Both the position numbers and the translations under genes were made by a program. A stretch of 49,427 nucleotides of DNA from Opitutia bacterium (GTDB lineage: Bacteria; Verrucomicrobiota; Verrucomicrobiia; Opitutales; Opitutaceae). Shown here piece by piece: positions 48,330-49,427 of the stretch. Each line of letters begins with the position of its first letter. The first letter of the stretch is position 1. The notes below the pieces were generated by a model. It made no database searches. It saw only the letters and a program-made list of their open reading frames with translations, and had not been told where the DNA came from. The stretch spans positions 1 to 49,427 of the forward strand of contig CANHJG010000026.1 of the NCBI GenBank assembly GCA_947461205.1. Reading direction: 5' to 3'.

Positions 48330-49427
48330 CTACCGCTGCCCGCGGTCGGACCGGTGCTTCACCCGATACGCATAGGGACTTCCGCCCGTCTCCCGCCGGA
48401 AGACCACACTCAGATAGCTGGCGCTCTCGAACCCGGCCAACTCCGCCACCACGGCGATCGACACTTCGCTTTCCACGAGTAGATGTTTCGCCCGCTCGAC
48501 TCGCGCCTGCACCAGCTGCCGGTGCGGCGAGTGGCCGAGCAGGGCCTTGAACTTCCGCTCGAGCAGCGTGCGCGACATCGGCACGGCGCGCAGCACGTCG
48601 GCCACGTTCACCCCTTCGCAGGCGTGCTGCCGGATATACTTCAGCGCCGCCGCCACCTGGGCGTCGGCCACCGACACCACATCGGTCGACTGGCGCTCGA
48701 CGACCCGCACGGGCTCCACATAACGCGTCTCCGCACCCACGGTTTTCTCACCCTGCATCATCCGCGCCAGCATCGCCGCCGCTTCATAACCCGTGCGCCG
48801 CGCATTCGGCTGCACGCTGCTCAGCGGCGGACTGCACAGCTCGCACAGCACCTCGTCGTTGTCGACGCCCAGCACCGCCACTTCGTCCGGCACGTGCAAC
48901 CCGAGCAACTGGCAGGCCTCGAGCACCTGCTGGGCCCGTCCGTCGTAGCACGCGAAAACCCCCACCGGCTTGGGCAGGGCCTCCAGCCAGGCCGCGATTT
49001 CCCGGTTCTCCGCATCCGAGCCGGGCCCGCCGGGCTGGCCCGCGCGCGACCGGAATTCTAGCACCCGCCGCCCGCCCTCGGCCAACCGGCGCCGAAACTC
49101 GGCACCGCGCTGCCGCGACCACAAAAACCGCGCATCGCCGCAAAACGCGACGTGCGCGAATCCCTTGCCCACCCAATGCGCCGCCGCGAGCCGCGCCACG
49201 GCCACGTTGTCGATGCTCACCCGGGGGAACTCCGACGCAAACCGCTCCGCGCTCACGTCCACCACGGGCAGTCGCGTCCGCTTCAGCACCTGCGCACTGT
49301 GCAGCGAATCCACCCGGGCAATGATCCCGTCGCCCTGCCAGTCGCGCAGCCACGAGGGCAATGGCGCCCGCCGCGCCTGCTCCGTGAACCGCACCGCCCA
49401 CGAGTCGCTCTCCCGCATCCAGTCCCG
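48330..49427 (-). CDS. XylR-like transcriptional regulator (LacI sensor + AraC HTH), partial
   Basis: The C-terminal 365 residues or so of a regulator with a periplasmic-binding-like sensor (SWLRDWQGDGIIAR, HVAFCGDA, VGVFACYDGRAQQVLEAC, VAVLGVDNDEVLCEL) and an AraC double helix-turn-helix (NVADVLRAVPMSRTLLERKF; IAVVAELAGFESASYLSVVF). This is the XylR domain order, usually sensing a sugar. The frame is open to the right window edge, and the usual first beta-strand of the sensor is missing, so the true start lies outside. It probably controls the downstream TonB receptor. Confidence 0.92.
   Translation of the reverse strand, partial: RDWMRESDSWAVRFTEQARRAPLPSWLRDWQGDGIIARVDSLHSAQVLKRTRLPVVDVSAERFASEFPRVSIDNVAVARLAAAHWVGKGFAHVAFCGDARFLWSRQRGAEFRRRLAEGGRRVLEFRSRAGQPGGPGSDAENREIAAWLEALPKPVGVFACYDGRAQQVLEACQLLGLHVPDEVAVLGVDNDEVLCELCSPPLSSVQPNARRTGYEAAAMLARMMQGEKTVGAETRYVEPVRVVERQSTDVVSVADAQVAAALKYIRQHACEGVNVADVLRAVPMSRTLLERKFKALLGHSPHRQLVQARVERAKHLLVESEVSIAVVAELAGFESASYLSVVFRRETGGSPYAYRVKHRSDRGQR

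Noticed and set aside
1-49427. CRISPR arrays, tRNA or rRNA genes, prophage
   Set aside because: No regularly spaced repeats, cloverleaf-like conserved loops, rRNA cores or phage structural genes were seen.

Overview
The window reads as high-GC chromosomal DNA of a member of Verrucomicrobiota, most likely Opitutaceae. The basis is gene content: a DUF1549/DUF1553 cytochrome-c protein beside a DUF1501 protein, a TIGR03790-type protein, many TonB-dependent receptors, a XylR-like LacI/AraC fusion regulator, PEP-CTERM traces and LPS (lpxA) genes. This is inference from family knowledge; no search was run.

Layout. 1-2.1 kb: tail of an IS transposase at the left edge and a degenerate NarL-type regulator. 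2.1-14 kb: mostly housekeeping genes: guanine deaminase, clpP with its terminator, a TIGR03790 exported protein, a CLC-F-like fluoride antiporter, then the minus-strand genes infC > cell-wall amidase > S1/P1 nuclease, erpA, a tight chain (hypothetical > 43-codon ORF > lpxA > pdxA), and aroB. 14-20.8 kb: a siderophore-type TonB receptor followed by decayed genes (multicopper oxidase, SurE, an Opitutaceae C-terminal domain, a PEP-CTERM tail) around one intact TPR gene. 20.8-28.6 kb: an exported Gfo/Idh/MocA oxidoreductase and a muropeptide-recycling set (nagZ, ampG, namZ, Amidase_2 lipoprotein), interrupted by a broken Uma2 gene and a group II intron domain-V remnant. 28.7-30 kb: a broken azurin-containing PVC protein and an antisense ligA BRCT fragment. 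30-36.3 kb: AraC regulator divergent from the DUF1549/1553-DUF1501 pair, then a HugZ-like gene. 36.4-41.9 kb: a minus-strand run of SGNH hydrolase, madM, madL, matB, a DAACS carboxylate symporter and a DsbA-like thioredoxin, i.e. malonate uptake and activation. 41.9-49.4 kb: two TonB receptors separated by amidohydrolase and GntR remnants, and a XylR-like regulator running off the right edge.

The main themes are (1) a coherent peptidoglycan-recycling neighbourhood, (2) a malonate import/activation operon without a visible malonyl-CoA decarboxylase, and (3) an unusually dense set of about ten recognisable gene remnants, several fused to each other, which explains nearly all the long non-coding stretches. 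I saw no tRNA, rRNA, CRISPR array or phage genes.
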